From contig CAVZSM010000019.1 in NCBI GenBank assembly GCA_963777905.1, positions 186,001 through 250,000 of the forward strand: a stretch of 64,000 nucleotides of DNA, written 5' to 3'. The notes below the pieces were generated by a model. That model saw nothing but the letters and a program-made list of their open reading frames with translations, ran no database searches and had not been told where the DNA came from. This DNA comes from Trebonia sp963777905 (lineage in GTDB: Bacteria > Actinomycetota > Actinomycetes > Streptosporangiales > Streptosporangiaceae). Of the stretch, positions 1-9,375 are shown piece after piece (the stretch's first letter is position 1; each line of letters starts with the position of its first letter). Position numbers and translations under genes: made by a program.

Positions 1-123
1 GGTCAGGGCGCCGGCCGAGGCGTCGGACCTGGCGAGGCCGGTGACCTCGTGCCCGGCCTTGATGAGCTCGGGAACGACGGCGGACCCGACCCAGCCGGAC
101 GCTCCGGTAACGAAGACGCGCAT
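1..123 (-). CDS. SDR/NAD-dependent epimerase family protein (partial, 5' end only)
   Basis: Only the first 41 codons are in the window, and the gene runs off its left edge. The N-terminus MRVFVTGASGWVG is the first beta strand and glycine-rich turn (TGxxGxxG) of an extended short-chain dehydrogenase Rossmann fold, so NAD(P) binding is well supported. The substrate cannot be judged. The ATG lies 27 bp from a pair of palindromes at 150-199, and the gene is transcribed away from the CoA-ligase operon, so both units may share one repressor. Confidence 0.8.
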   Translation of the reverse strand, partial: MRVFVTGASGWVGSAVVPELIKAGHEVTGLARSDASAGALT

Positions 124-149
124 GTGCCCAACCTTCCGTGTGAAGATCT

Positions 150-199
150 GATGTCAGTCACTGTCGTCAGCTTAGCACCTGATGTCAGCTTCTGTCATC
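150..199. promoter_or_regulatory. Tandem near-palindromic operator in a divergent promoter
   Basis: Two copies of a 19-bp imperfect palindrome lie 31 bp apart, about three helical turns: GATGTCAGTCACTGTCGTC at 150-168 and GATGTCAGCTTCTGTCATC at 181-199. The shared pattern is GATGTCAG-N3-CTGTCRTC. The size and symmetry suit a TetR- or MarR-type dimer binding twice on the same face of the DNA. The copies sit between the divergent SDR gene and the CoA-ligase operon. No regulator gene is visible, so it may lie left of the window. Confidence 0.6.
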
Positions 200-259
200 A
201 CCGCTGATCTTCAGCCGCCCCCGCGCTTCCGCCGGGCGAAGGTGGGGAGAAACTGGGGC

Positions 260-1750
260 ATGACCGTCACCACGCCCCCCACCCTCCGCCAGCTGGTCAC
301 GCGGTCCGACGATCACCCCGCCCTGGTGGTCCCCGAGTCCGGAGCATCGCTTTCTTACGCCGCGCTGCAACGCGCGCTCGACCGGGCCGCCGGGCGGCTG
401 GCCGCGCTCGGCGTGCGGGAAGGCGACCGAGTCGCGCTGGTCGCGGCCAACGGCCCGGCGCTGGTCATCGCCTTCCTCGCAGCCGCCGCCCGCGGTGCGG
501 CGGCGGCACCGCTGAACCCCGCGCTCGGGGTCGCCGAGATGACCGCCGAACTGGACGACCTGCGCATCACCCGGCTGCTGCACGACGGCTCGGCCGCGGC
601 CGCGACGGCCGCCGCCGAGACCCAGGTGGCCGCCAGCTCAATGGGCATGCGGGACGCTCTCCTGCAGGTCGACGACGAGGCCGGCGAGCCGGTCGAGGAC
701 GCCGGCGACCCCGGCGCGCTGGCGCTGCTGCTGCACACCAGCGGCACCACCAGCAAGCCGAAGACCGTGCCGATCCGGCAGCGTAACCTCATCGCGTCGA
801 CGGGCGTGATCGCACGGGGCTACGGGCTGCACGGCGACGACGTGACGATGTGCGTCATGCCGCTGTTCCACGTGCACGGCCTGGTCGCCACGGTGCTGGC
901 CACGCTGTCGACCGGCGGCACTGTCGTGCTGCCGCGGTTCCGGCCGTCTACGTTCTGGGACGACGTCGCCAGCCACGGCGCGACCTGGTACACGGCGGTC
1001 CCGACCATCCACGCGCGGCTGCTCACGCGGGCCCGCGAACTGCCCGGGGCGCCAAGGCACAACCTCAGGTTCGTCCGCTCCTGCTCGGCGCCGCTGCCCA
1101 CGGTCCTGTGGCGGCGCTACGAGGACGCGATCGGCGCCCCGCTCGTGGAGGCGTACGGGATGACGGAGGCGGCCCATCAGATGTCGTCGAACCCGCTGCC
1201 GCCCGCGGAACGCCGGCCGGGCACGGTCGGGCAGGCGACCGGCGTCGAGATCACCCCGCTGGACGATGACTGGCGTCCGGTACCAGCCGGGGAGGACGGC
1301 GAGGTAGCGGTGCGCGGCCCGTCCGTCGTCGACCAGTACCTCGACAACCCGGCGGCGACCGCGGCCTCGTTCCGCGACGGCTGGTTCCGCACCGGCGACG
1401 TCGGCAAGCTCAGCGCGGACGGCTACCTCACCCTTGTCGGCCGGGTGAAGGAGCTCATCAACCGGGCAGGAGAGAAGATCTCGCCCTACGAGGTCGAGGA
1501 GGCGCTGCTCAGCCATCCCGCGGTCGCCGAGGCCGCGGTGTACCCGATGCCCGACGAGAAGTACGGCGAGCAAGTGGGCGCCGTTGTCGTGCTCCAGGGC
1601 GAGGCCACGCCTAAGGAGCTCACCGCCCACTGCGCGGATCGCCTGGCCGCCTTCAAGCGCCCGGCGCTGGTGACGATCCTGCCGGAGATCCCGAAGGGAC
1701 CGACGGGCAAGGTGCAGCGGCGCAACCTGGCGGGGCTGGTGGCGCGGTGA
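260..1750 (+). CDS. AMP-forming acyl-CoA synthetase, FadD7 / oxalate-CoA ligase-like
   Basis: ANL-superfamily adenylating enzyme of 496 aa. The P-loop-like motif LLLHTSGTTSKPK and the following MPLFHVHGL are typical of the FadD7/Pcs60 (oxalyl- or malonyl-CoA synthetase) branch. The core YGMTEA, the hinge region WFRTGDVG and the C-terminal PKGPTGKVQR lysine motif are all present, so the enzyme should be active. I chose the ATG at 260, behind GGTGGGGAG, because an earlier in-frame ATG at 182 lies inside an operator half-site. It overlaps the next gene by GTGA, so the three genes are probably translated together. The acid substrate is unknown. Confidence 0.85.
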   Translation: MTVTTPPTLRQLVTRSDDHPALVVPESGASLSYAALQRALDRAAGRLAALGVREGDRVALVAANGPALVIAFLAAAARGAAAAPLNPALGVAEMTAELDDLRITRLLHDGSAAAATAAAETQVAASSMGMRDALLQVDDEAGEPVEDAGDPGALALLLHTSGTTSKPKTVPIRQRNLIASTGVIARGYGLHGDDVTMCVMPLFHVHGLVATVLATLSTGGTVVLPRFRPSTFWDDVASHGATWYTAVPTIHARLLTRARELPGAPRHNLRFVRSCSAPLPTVLWRRYEDAIGAPLVEAYGMTEAAHQMSSNPLPPAERRPGTVGQATGVEITPLDDDWRPVPAGEDGEVAVRGPSVVDQYLDNPAATAASFRDGWFRTGDVGKLSADGYLTLVGRVKELINRAGEKISPYEVEEALLSHPAVAEAAVYPMPDEKYGEQVGAVVVLQGEATPKELTAHCADRLAAFKRPALVTILPEIPKGPTGKVQRRNLAGLVAR

Positions 1751-2715
1751 AGGTCGCGGTCGTCGGCGCCGGGGCGATCGGCGCGTACGTCGGCGCGGCA
1801 CTGGACCGCGGCGGCGCGGAGGTCCACCTGATCGCGCGCGGCAAGCACCTGGAGGCCATGCGGGAGCGCGGCGTCACCGTGCTCAGCCCGCGCGGCGACT
1901 TCCACGCGAAGCCGCACGCCACAGCCGATCCCGGCGAGATCGGCCCGGTCGATATCGTGTTCCTCGGCTTGAAGGCGTACAGCTACGCCGACGCGGGCCC
2001 GCTGCTGAAACCGCTGCTGGGACCCGGCACCGGCGTCGTCGCCGCGCAGAACGGCATCCCGTGGTGGTACTTCTATGGCCTGCCCGGCCCCTATGAGGGC
2101 CGCCGCGTCGAGGCGGTCGACCCGGGCGGCGCGGTCTCCGCCGTGATCCCGCCCGCGCACGCCATCGGCTGCGTGGTCTACAGCTCGACCGAGATCGAGT
2201 CCCCAGGGGTGATCCGGCACGTCGAGGGGACCCGGTTCTCCATCGGAGAGCCTGACGGCACGATCTCCGGCCGCTGCACCGCGTTCAGCCAGGCGATGAC
2301 CGCGGGCGGCCTGAAATGCCCCGTCGAGAAGAACCTGCGCTCCGACATCTGGCTCAAGCTGCTCGGCAACGTGGCGTTCAACCCGATCAGCGTCCTGACC
2401 CGCGCGACGATGGGCGAGATCGCCGCCCACCCGGGCACGCGTGAGCTGGTTCTGGCCATGATGCGGGAGACGGCCGAGATCGCCGCCAGCCTCGGCAGCC
2501 CGCCGAAGATCTCGATCGAGCGCCGCTTCGAGGGCGCCGCGAAGGTAGGCGACCACAAGACGTCGATGCTGATGGACTACGAGGCGGGCAAGCCCCTGGA
2601 GTCCGGCACCCTGCTCAAGGCGCCCGTCGAACTAGCCCGCCTCACCGGCGTGCCCGCACCGAACCTGGAAATGGTAGCTGCCCTCATCGACCTGCTCACC
2701 CGCCAAGGAGCATGA
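1747..2715 (+). CDS. Ketopantoate reductase family (ApbA/PanE-like) dehydrogenase
   Basis: 322-aa NADP-dependent 2-hydroxyacid/beta-hydroxyacid-type dehydrogenase. The N-terminal VGAGAIGAYVG is the Rossmann nucleotide loop. The segment AQNGIPWWYF and the later LLGNVAFNPISVLTRATMGE match the ApbA C-terminal helical domain. It starts at a GTG that overlaps the CoA-ligase stop and in turn overlaps the next ATG, so it belongs to a catabolic-looking operon. A role in pantothenate synthesis is less likely, because many paralogues of this family act on other 2-keto acids. Confidence 0.8.
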   Translation: MKVAVVGAGAIGAYVGAALDRGGAEVHLIARGKHLEAMRERGVTVLSPRGDFHAKPHATADPGEIGPVDIVFLGLKAYSYADAGPLLKPLLGPGTGVVAAQNGIPWWYFYGLPGPYEGRRVEAVDPGGAVSAVIPPAHAIGCVVYSSTEIESPGVIRHVEGTRFSIGEPDGTISGRCTAFSQAMTAGGLKCPVEKNLRSDIWLKLLGNVAFNPISVLTRATMGEIAAHPGTRELVLAMMRETAEIAASLGSPPKISIERRFEGAAKVGDHKTSMLMDYEAGKPLESGTLLKAPVELARLTGVPAPNLEMVAALIDLLTRQGA

Positions 2716-3350
2716 TGGAGTACCTGGTCACCATGACCACTCACGTCCCGGCAGGGACAGCGGACGAAGCCGTCGCCGACGTCCGGGCGCGCGAAGCCGC
2801 GCACACGCGCGAGCTCGCCGCGCAAGGACACATTCTCAGGCTCTGGCGGCCGCCGCTCGCGCCTGGTGAGTGGCGCACGCTCGGCCTGTTCGCCGCCGCC
2901 GACGGCGACGAGCTGCAGCGAGTCCTCGCGTCAATGCCGCTGCGCGTGTGGCGGACCGACGAGGTCACCCCGCTGGGACCGCATCCCAACGACCCCGGCG
3001 CGCCGCGAGACCGGGCGGCCGGGGACCGTCCGTCGGGGACGGAATCCCTGACGGTGTTCACCGTCGTCTTCCCCGACGGCACTCCCCGCGAAGTGGTCGA
3101 AGAGGCCACGCGAGGTGAGGCACGCAGCGCACATGAGTTCGGTGCACAAGGTCACCTGATCCGGCTCTGGGCCCTGCAGTCGGAGGACAGCGCCTGGCGC
3201 GCGCTAGGCCTGTGGCGCGCCGAGGACGAAGCCCAGCTGACGCGGATGCTGGATTCGCTGCCGCTGGACCCCTGGATGACGGTGCAGACCACGCCGCTCA
3301 CGCCGCACCCGAGCGACCCGGGCGTCAACACGTCATCCATCACACGTTGA
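2712..3350 (+). CDS. Tandem muconolactone delta-isomerase-like protein
   Basis: 212 aa made of two consecutive copies of a small ferredoxin-like domain of the muconolactone isomerase type. Copy one is at about residues 1-95 and copy two at about 115-207. Both carry the same series: an N-terminal beta strand, a helix with EA.H..EL/F, GH.(I/L)RLW, WR.LGL..A.D..L.R.L.S(M/L)PL, W and T.(L)..HP.DPG. The family normally has one domain of about 95 aa and oligomerises, so a covalent dimer is unusual. The AAGGAG site at 2704 and the overlap with the preceding stop fix the start. It may act on a lactone intermediate produced or used by its two operon partners. Confidence 0.7.
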   Translation: MMEYLVTMTTHVPAGTADEAVADVRAREAAHTRELAAQGHILRLWRPPLAPGEWRTLGLFAAADGDELQRVLASMPLRVWRTDEVTPLGPHPNDPGAPRDRAAGDRPSGTESLTVFTVVFPDGTPREVVEEATRGEARSAHEFGAQGHLIRLWALQSEDSAWRALGLWRAEDEAQLTRMLDSLPLDPWMTVQTTPLTPHPSDPGVNTSSITR

Positions 3351-3394
3351 GCTCGTCCCGGTGCACTCCGGCGATGAGAATTCCTGACGATATC

Positions 3395-3423
3395 TTGATG
3401 CTATCAGTTGTATGAACTAGAAC
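3395..3423 (+). promoter_or_regulatory. Possible promoter of the DUF222-HNH gene
   Basis: TTGATG (3395-3400) and TAGAAC (3418-3423) are separated by 17 bp in an AT-rich patch between two GC-rich genes. This is a plausible housekeeping -35/-10 pair for the gene that starts at 3515. It rests on sequence match only. Confidence 0.3.
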
Positions 3424-3514
3424 ACCTGTGCTAGCCTAGTAATAGGCCACAAGAGTGGCGCGGACGATGAGAGGCAGGCGATCAGTCACGGCATAACCGG
3501 GAGGGGGTGGCCAG

Positions 3515-5121
3515 ATGGGCGTCGCCGATGCGCTGCGGATGATGAACGCCGGACTGGACTACCTGAACGGCCCGGGTGCCGGGGAGCTGGACGCTGCCGC
3601 GTGCGGGCCGGTGCTGCGGTCGCTGGGCGAGATCGAGGCGAAGTTCACCGCGGCGCACGCGTCCGTGCTGGCCCGGTTCGACGCCGCTGACGCGCACGAC
3701 AGCGACGGGTACGGCAGCTCCGCCGCGTGGCTGATGGCGATGACCGACATGACCCGCCCGCGACGCCAGGACCAAGGTGCGGCGGATGCGGCTGCTGCGC
3801 GGCCACCCCGCCATGGCCGCCGCGCTCGCGGACGCGGACATCTCCAAGTCGCAGGCGCTGGCCATCGCCGAGTGGACCAGGAAGCTGCCCGGCCGAGCTG
3901 CGCGCGGAGACGATCACGATCCTGGTGCAGGCCGCTCAGGCCGGGGCGTCGCTGGATGACCTGCGGATGATCGCCGGCGTCGCGCTGGAGAAGTGGCGCG
4001 CGTCGCGGCCGGACGGCGATGAGGACGGGTTCGACGACCGGTACGTGCAGGCCGCGACCACGTTCGGCGGCGCGGGCGTGCTCCGCGGCAACCTGACCCC
4101 GGAATGCGCCGCCGCCGTGCAGGCGGTGCTGGAGGCGCTGGGCAAGAAGGCCGGCGCCGAAGATCCCCGGACCGAGGGGCAGCGGTTCCACGACGCGCTG
4201 CAGGCCGGCTGTGAGCTGCTGATCGGCGCGAAGATGGTGCCGGACCGGGCGGGCGCGGACACCCACGTGGCGGTGCATATCCCGTTCCCGGAGCTGCGCC
4301 AGCGCCCCGGCGCGCCGGAGGCCGAGGAGGTGTGGCTGCGCGGCGCGGCGGGCGAGCCGGGCTACCTGACCGGGAAGGACGCTGAGGCGGCCGGGTGTGA
4401 CGCGGTCGCCGAACCGGTGGTGACCGGGCACGCGGACATGCGGGTGGTGGACAAGATCATCGGCCTGGCGCTGGCCGCGGCCGGCATCACCCTGGACGGC
4501 GCCGACCCAGATCCGGGCGGCGGCGAGGCCGGTGACGGTGACGAGACCGGCCCGGATCACGGCGACGACGGCAGCCGCGCTGGCTACCCGTCGTGGGGCA
4601 CCGCCGGGCCTGCCCGCGGAGCCGGCGCCGCCCGCGCCGCGTCCCGCGCGCGGAGCCGGGCCCGCCAGCGGTTCACCCCCGACGCGATGCAGGCGCTGCG
4701 GTACGCCATCGCCCGGCTGGCCATCGACTTCGTCTCCGGCCCGGCCGGCATCGCCGGCTGGCTGCGCACCACCCTGCTCGCCCCGCCCTACAACACGCCG
4801 TCGCTGCCGCTGGACATCGGCTACTCCGACTCCATCCCGGCCAGCATCCGCCGCGCCGTCCTGCTCCGGGACCGGGGCTGCGCCTGGCCGCGGTGCGGGC
4901 GGCCCGCCGCCTGGTGCGACGTGCACCACCTGCAGCACAAGAAAGACGGCGGCAAGACCGCCGTGAGTGAGTGCGTGCTGCTGTGCCAGTTCCACCACGA
5001 CGTGTGCATCCACCGCCGGGGCTGGCAGCTCGTGCTGCACCCCGACGGGACCACGACGGCTTACGGGCCCGAGGGACAGGTGCTGCACAGCCACTCACCA
5101 CCCACCACCCGCGCCGGGTAA
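3515..5121 (+). pseudogene. DUF222 / 13E12-type HNH endonuclease, two frame breaks
   Basis: The N-terminal DUF222 region begins at an ATG behind GGGAGG. The reading then shifts frame by +1 near 3757-3761 (after MTDMTRP) and again near 3888-3892 (between RKLP and AELRAETI). It continues uninterrupted to a C-terminal HNH domain with CAWPRCGRP, CDVHHLQH and LCQFHHDVCIHRR. Removing one base at each point restores a 534-aa protein of normal family length. The HNH histidines and zinc cysteines are intact. The family is known from mycobacterial REP13E12 repeats and spreads by duplication. Its DNA target is unknown. It is either a recent pseudogene or an intact gene with sequencing errors in GC runs. 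Confidence 0.85.
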
Positions 5122-5365
5122 ACCCGGCCCGCAAGTCACCACATAGGCCGGTCACGGCTGAGGGGCCCTGCCTCGGTTCACTGCTGACACCGATCTCGCG
5201 ATGCCCCGGCTGATGGAGGCGCTCAGCATCTTCCACGACCAGCATGACTGCTACGAAGAGGTACACGCTGCGCTAGATCGCCATCGCGCAGCGGGTGGCG
5301 GGACACGACGCGACTCCCCGAGCCGATGAGTTCGGATTCACCGGAACGTCAAATGGGCAGACAGG

Positions 5366-5404
5366 CAAGACGCTATCGCAGGTAACAAGACGCTACCGCA
5401 GGTG
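5366..5404. repeat. Two-copy 19-bp direct repeat before the DUF899 gene
   Basis: CAAGACGCTATCGCAGGTA (5366-5384) is followed after one base by CAAGACGCTACCGCAGGTG (5386-5404), a 20-bp period with two mismatches. The second copy runs into the ribosome binding site of the gene at 5415, so it may be a regulatory direct repeat or a chance local duplication. The rest of 5122-5414 shows no gene. Confidence 0.5.
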
Positions 5405-5414
5405 AGGAGCCACG

Positions 5415-6161
5415 ATGAGCCTTCCCAGGATCGCGACGCGTGAGGAGTGGCTGGCCGCTCGCAAGGAGCTGCTGGCGATGGAGAAGAACCTGACCAGGCA
5501 GCGCGACGCGCTCAGCACCGAACGCCGGAACCTGCCCATGGTCGAGATCGTGAAGGACTACCAGTTCGACGGCCCGGACGGCAGAGTGCGCCTCATCGAT
5601 CTCTTCGAGAACCGTCCCCAGCTCATGATCTACCACTTCATGTTCCACCCGGAGTGGGAGGAAGGCTGCTCCAGCTGCAGCGCCGGCACCGACGAGCTGT
5701 CGCCCGGCTTCCTCGAGCACCTCCACGTCCGGGACACCACGTACGCGATGGTGTCAAGGGCGCCGCTGGATAAGCTCCAGAGCTGGAAAGCCACGAAGGG
5801 GTGGGAGCTGCCCTGGTACTCGTCCTCCGGGTCCGACTTCAACTACGACTTCGGCGTCACGATCGACGACTCCCGCGGCTTCGGGGAGTACAACTACCGC
5901 TCCCTCGACGAGTACGCGGCCGCGGGCCAGGAGAGCATGAAGACGGCCGACCAGCCCTACGACATGCCAGGCCTGAGCTGCTTCCTCCAGGCGGACGGCC
6001 GCGTGTTCCACACGTACTCCCAGTACGCCAGGGGACTGGAATCCACCGGGGGCTCCTATTACTTCCTCGACCTCACCGCTCTCGGACGGCAAGAGGAGTG
6101 GGAGGAGCCTAAGGACCGCACCGAGTCTGCCAGGTCGGCTACCCCCGACTTCGCATCGTGA
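5415..6161 (+). CDS. DUF899 family thioredoxin-like protein
   Basis: 248 aa, full length for the DUF899 family, which adopts a thioredoxin fold. After an N-terminal helical segment (EEWLAARKELL..EK..TR) come the strand YHFMFHPEWEEGC and the cysteine pair CSSCS at about residue 94, in the place of a redox centre. The C-terminal SCFLQADGRVFHTYSQYARG and the YYFLDLTALGR tail are typical. The ribosome binding site GGTGAGGAG directly precedes the ATG. The family has no proven reaction. It faces the NACHT gene tail to tail across 24 bp. Confidence 0.85.
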   Translation: MSLPRIATREEWLAARKELLAMEKNLTRQRDALSTERRNLPMVEIVKDYQFDGPDGRVRLIDLFENRPQLMIYHFMFHPEWEEGCSSCSAGTDELSPGFLEHLHVRDTTYAMVSRAPLDKLQSWKATKGWELPWYSSSGSDFNYDFGVTIDDSRGFGEYNYRSLDEYAAAGQESMKTADQPYDMPGLSCFLQADGRVFHTYSQYARGLESTGGSYYFLDLTALGRQEEWEEPKDRTESARSATPDFAS

Positions 6162-6185
6162 CTTAAATCCCTGCCGTAGATGGCC

Positions 6186-9100
6186 CTATGCCAGGGCCAG
6201 GATGATGGACTCGCCGGTCTCGGACTCACCCGTGCTCAGGTTCTCGATCAGGGTGACGGTGGCGGCGACTGTCCGCAAGACGTCCGAGGCGTCAAGCTGG
6301 TGCGGCAGGGGAAGTGGCACGATCCGTGACTCTGGCACGGCTGCGCCGTCGGCCAGGGCAAGCGCGACAGCTCTTATCGCCGCTGCCTCGGACGGGCCGG
6401 GAGACTGATGCGTCCCGTACATCGGCACGCAGGCGTCCGCCAGGCGGCGGAACCCCGTTACCCGGTTCTCGTCGGGAGCCCCATCGCCTTCGCGGGACTC
6501 GGCTGCCTCCAGCTCACGGAGTGCATCGGTAAGCGGATAGGCCAGGGCTGCTCTGAGCTGCGTGGTCTCGCGAATCCCCGCTCGCAGCGAAAGCGCGCGT
6601 GCGAATGCCAGGTAAAGGTCGCCAGGCAGCGGGCGGGCGCCCCAGCTCGGATGCGATATCTCGGCCAGTACCTGAAGCAGGATGCGAGCCAGCCTTCCGT
6701 CAGCGATCCACCGCAGGGAGAGCCCCAGGACTCCGGGGAGCGGGAGCGCCGGGTCGAGGGTGCGGACACTGGTGAGGCCGAAGAGGCGCGTGAGGTCAGG
6801 ATCTGAGTCACCGGCGATGCGGCGGGCGAGCATGTCCGCTCGCTCGAGCTCGCCCGCGTGAGCGCGGGCACGGTCGATGGCGTCATCGATGTCGAAGTCG
6901 TAGTCGAAGGCGCTGAGGACGCTCCGATCGGCATCGATGGCGTCGACGAGCTCGACGGCGCGGGTGCGGGCGAGGCTGATGGCACTGGTGAGGTCGCGGG
7001 CGATGGAGTGGGCCAGGTCGCGAGCACCATCGAGATCGAGGGCGTGGATGAGGTAGGGGTCGGCCGCGCATGTCTGGGTGATCGCGTCGGCACGGGTGAG
7101 GTCGAGGGCGTCGGCATAGGTGAGGACGATGGCGCGGGCGTGCGCATGCATGAGGTCGACTGCCTGCCCGCCAGACCTGGCGCGAGCAGCGAGGTCGTCG
7201 GCGAGAGCGCCGCTGAGGGCACGAACGTCGACAAGGTCGCGGATGATGTTGACGAACACGTTGAGGACTGCCGCGGTGAGTACCTGAGGCACGATGGCGG
7301 TCTTCTCGGCGTCGACGGCGATTGCCTGCCGCAGCGTGGTGCCGCTCAGCTCGTGCGGATGGGGCTGCCCAGGACGAAGCCACAGTTCCGGGCCCGGCTG
7401 AGTCCACGCACCCGTCACGGAAGCAGGGAGCTGTCCGCCCAGTGCGCTGGCGATGGCCTCTTCCTGAAGCTCTTCGTGACGCGGGAGCCTGACCTCGATG
7501 CCCGCGGCGGTCGCGGTAACCGAGTTCAGCCACCGAACGAAGGCTTGTGCCTCGGTTCCCCAGGCCCCGGTGGCAGGCTGGTCGGCGCGGGGATCGTACG
7601 GACTGTCAGGCCGGGGCGCCTGGGTGTCGGCCAGGAAGAGCCAGTACAGGTCTGCGGGGACGGGCTGGGCGCAGATCCTGGTCCCGGCGGCGGTGGTGAG
7701 GGTCTGGCGCGTGAGGCGCGTGGCCGTGACGCCGGCGATCAGCCGCCGGTGCTCGGCGGAGCAGTCCGGCTCGAATGCCCGCTGGCGCTCAAGGTCGAGG
7801 CGCTGGCGCAGGTCAGGATCCATTTCGGTGCTGGCTTCGCCGCAGTCGAAGGCCAGGGTGAGAGCAGGGATCGTGGGGTTGTCCAGGCAGGCGCTGACGA
7901 TGAGACTGGCGTCGGCGGTCGCCGCGTACAGCAGGATGGTCTCGCGCCACCAGGGGTCGCTCACATTGCCGGCGAGGCGCTTCACATGATCGGGGCTGGT
8001 GCTGACGTGCCGGGCTGCCAGGTACTCCTGGAAGGTCAGGTGCGCGAAGGAGTACCTGCCTGCGGGCGCCTCGATCAGCAGGCCGTTGCGCGCGACCTCG
8101 TCGAGGAACGCTTCACCAGTGACCGACGAGGGGAAGCGTTCCAGCTGAGGCCTGAGGATTTCCAGGACGCGGTCGGCGGGGAGGCTGCTGACGTGCTCGC
8201 GCATCATCTGGTAGGCGAGCGCGGCCAGGAGCGCCTGTTTAACGGACCAGGACAGCAGCGCGGGGAAGTCCTTGGACTGATCACGACGCGAAAGCAGGAC
8301 GTGGCAGATCTCCCCGTAGAGGTCGGCGCGGCTGTCCGGCAGTGCGCCACGGTACCGGTGTGCCGTGGCGATCATCGTCAGCAGCAGTGGATTGGCCGCC
8401 AGGTCGCGCAGTGCCGGATGCTGCGCTAGGCGGGTGGTGAGCCTGGCAACGGACTCGCGGGCTCGTATCCGGACGGCAGGCTGTGCGCTCCTGCCAGAGC
8501 CGCCGGTCGCGTGCCGCTCGGCGGCCAGGTACCAGCGGTCCAGAAAGAGCTGGACCTGATCCGCCGTGAACGGCCGGACCATGAAGACATCGGCCTGAGC
8601 GGGCAGCGGGCCAGGGATGCCGTGGACCCTGGAAGTGACCACGAAGTGGTTGCCCGGGTGAGCGGCGATCTGGCGCTCGACCCAATCGGCCACAGTGAGG
8701 CGGTCGTAGACGTGCGCAACCTCATCAAGGCCATCGAGCAGGACCATGCACTGGCCGCGGCGGAGCTGGCGCTCCCACCAGCCGCGTGGTTCCTTACCCG
8801 GCCCGGCGCCGGCCATGTCTCGTACGACGTCGGGCAGCGAGATCGCTGGATCGGCGACGATCAACTCGGCGTGCCTGCGCAGCGCGAGCAGGATGGGGAC
8901 GCGCCGCTGGCCCCGGCGTCCGGGCCCAGCCAGCTGGGCGCTGCGGCGGGCCGCGTGGGCGAGCAGGGTGCTCTTCCCGCTTCCCGGCTGGCCGAGCAGC
9001 GCGAGGACCACGGGCGAGCGGCGATCGAGAAGCTCGGTGATCGAATGCCGTTTCGACTTGTCTTCGGCCGCCTGGCTGAGCGGGGCGCCTGACGCCTGGT

Positions 9101-9260
9101 ACGCGGCCCGGCTGACCAGCGCGACGTCGACGTAGAGCTCGCCCAGTTCCGGGATGTGATCACCGCCGGTCGCGAGGTCCTGCACGTCGATGTACGTAAG
9201 CGAGTCGAGAACCCACCGCCGGTACCTATAGCCGTAGCCGCGAACGGTCGATGCCTGCAC
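6186..9260 (-). CDS. NACHT NTPase with FGE-like module (candidate conflict/defence protein)
   Basis: 1024-aa STAND ATPase. Residues 1-60 hold the short region (RRWVLDSLTYIDVQDL..YVDVALV) that precedes NACHT in many actinomycete proteins. Walker A is GQPGSGKST at 90-98, Walker B is CMVLLDGLDE at 171-180, NPLLLTMI is at about 290-297 and the NACHT-type FAHLTFQEYLAARH at 405-418. Residues 529-605 resemble a degenerate sulfatase-modifying (FGE) module: a VPADLYWLFL strand, then TEAQAFVRWLN and RLPRHEELQEE. The last 400 residues are helical and Asp/Arg/Ala-rich, without a recognised domain, and could be the sensor. It starts at GTG, with TAA four codons upstream and no good ribosome site, so the N-terminus (often a membrane segment in relatives) may be missing. 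Confidence 0.85.
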   Translation of the reverse strand: MQASTVRGYGYRYRRWVLDSLTYIDVQDLATGGDHIPELGELYVDVALVSRAAYQASGAPLSQAAEDKSKRHSITELLDRRSPVVLALLGQPGSGKSTLLAHAARRSAQLAGPGRRGQRRVPILLALRRHAELIVADPAISLPDVVRDMAGAGPGKEPRGWWERQLRRGQCMVLLDGLDEVAHVYDRLTVADWVERQIAAHPGNHFVVTSRVHGIPGPLPAQADVFMVRPFTADQVQLFLDRWYLAAERHATGGSGRSAQPAVRIRARESVARLTTRLAQHPALRDLAANPLLLTMIATAHRYRGALPDSRADLYGEICHVLLSRRDQSKDFPALLSWSVKQALLAALAYQMMREHVSSLPADRVLEILRPQLERFPSSVTGEAFLDEVARNGLLIEAPAGRYSFAHLTFQEYLAARHVSTSPDHVKRLAGNVSDPWWRETILLYAATADASLIVSACLDNPTIPALTLAFDCGEASTEMDPDLRQRLDLERQRAFEPDCSAEHRRLIAGVTATRLTRQTLTTAAGTRICAQPVPADLYWLFLADTQAPRPDSPYDPRADQPATGAWGTEAQAFVRWLNSVTATAAGIEVRLPRHEELQEEAIASALGGQLPASVTGAWTQPGPELWLRPGQPHPHELSGTTLRQAIAVDAEKTAIVPQVLTAAVLNVFVNIIRDLVDVRALSGALADDLAARARSGGQAVDLMHAHARAIVLTYADALDLTRADAITQTCAADPYLIHALDLDGARDLAHSIARDLTSAISLARTRAVELVDAIDADRSVLSAFDYDFDIDDAIDRARAHAGELERADMLARRIAGDSDPDLTRLFGLTSVRTLDPALPLPGVLGLSLRWIADGRLARILLQVLAEISHPSWGARPLPGDLYLAFARALSLRAGIRETTQLRAALAYPLTDALRELEAAESREGDGAPDENRVTGFRRLADACVPMYGTHQSPGPSEAAAIRAVALALADGAAVPESRIVPLPLPHQLDASDVLRTVAATVTLIENLSTGESETGESIILALA

Positions 9261-9375
9261 CCAGCTAAGTTAGCCCATCGCGCACGCCGGGCAGCGGGCA
9301 GGTCATCGCTGTTCCTTCCGGCCCGGCGGGGTATAGACGGCGGCTTCTCCGCCGCGGGCCGGCGCCCGGCGGACT

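Noticed and set aside
638..1801. Long antisense frame over the CoA-ligase gene
   Set aside because: Arg/Gly/Ala-rich shadow of a well-supported gene, as expected in GC-rich DNA.
3559..5094. 511-codon frame antisense to the HNH gene
   Set aside because: Low-complexity shadow; the HNH motifs lie on the plus strand.
6858..8429. 523-codon frame antisense to the NACHT gene
   Set aside because: Composition is that of a shadow (Gly/Val/Glu/Arg), with no domain. The opposite strand carries Walker motifs.
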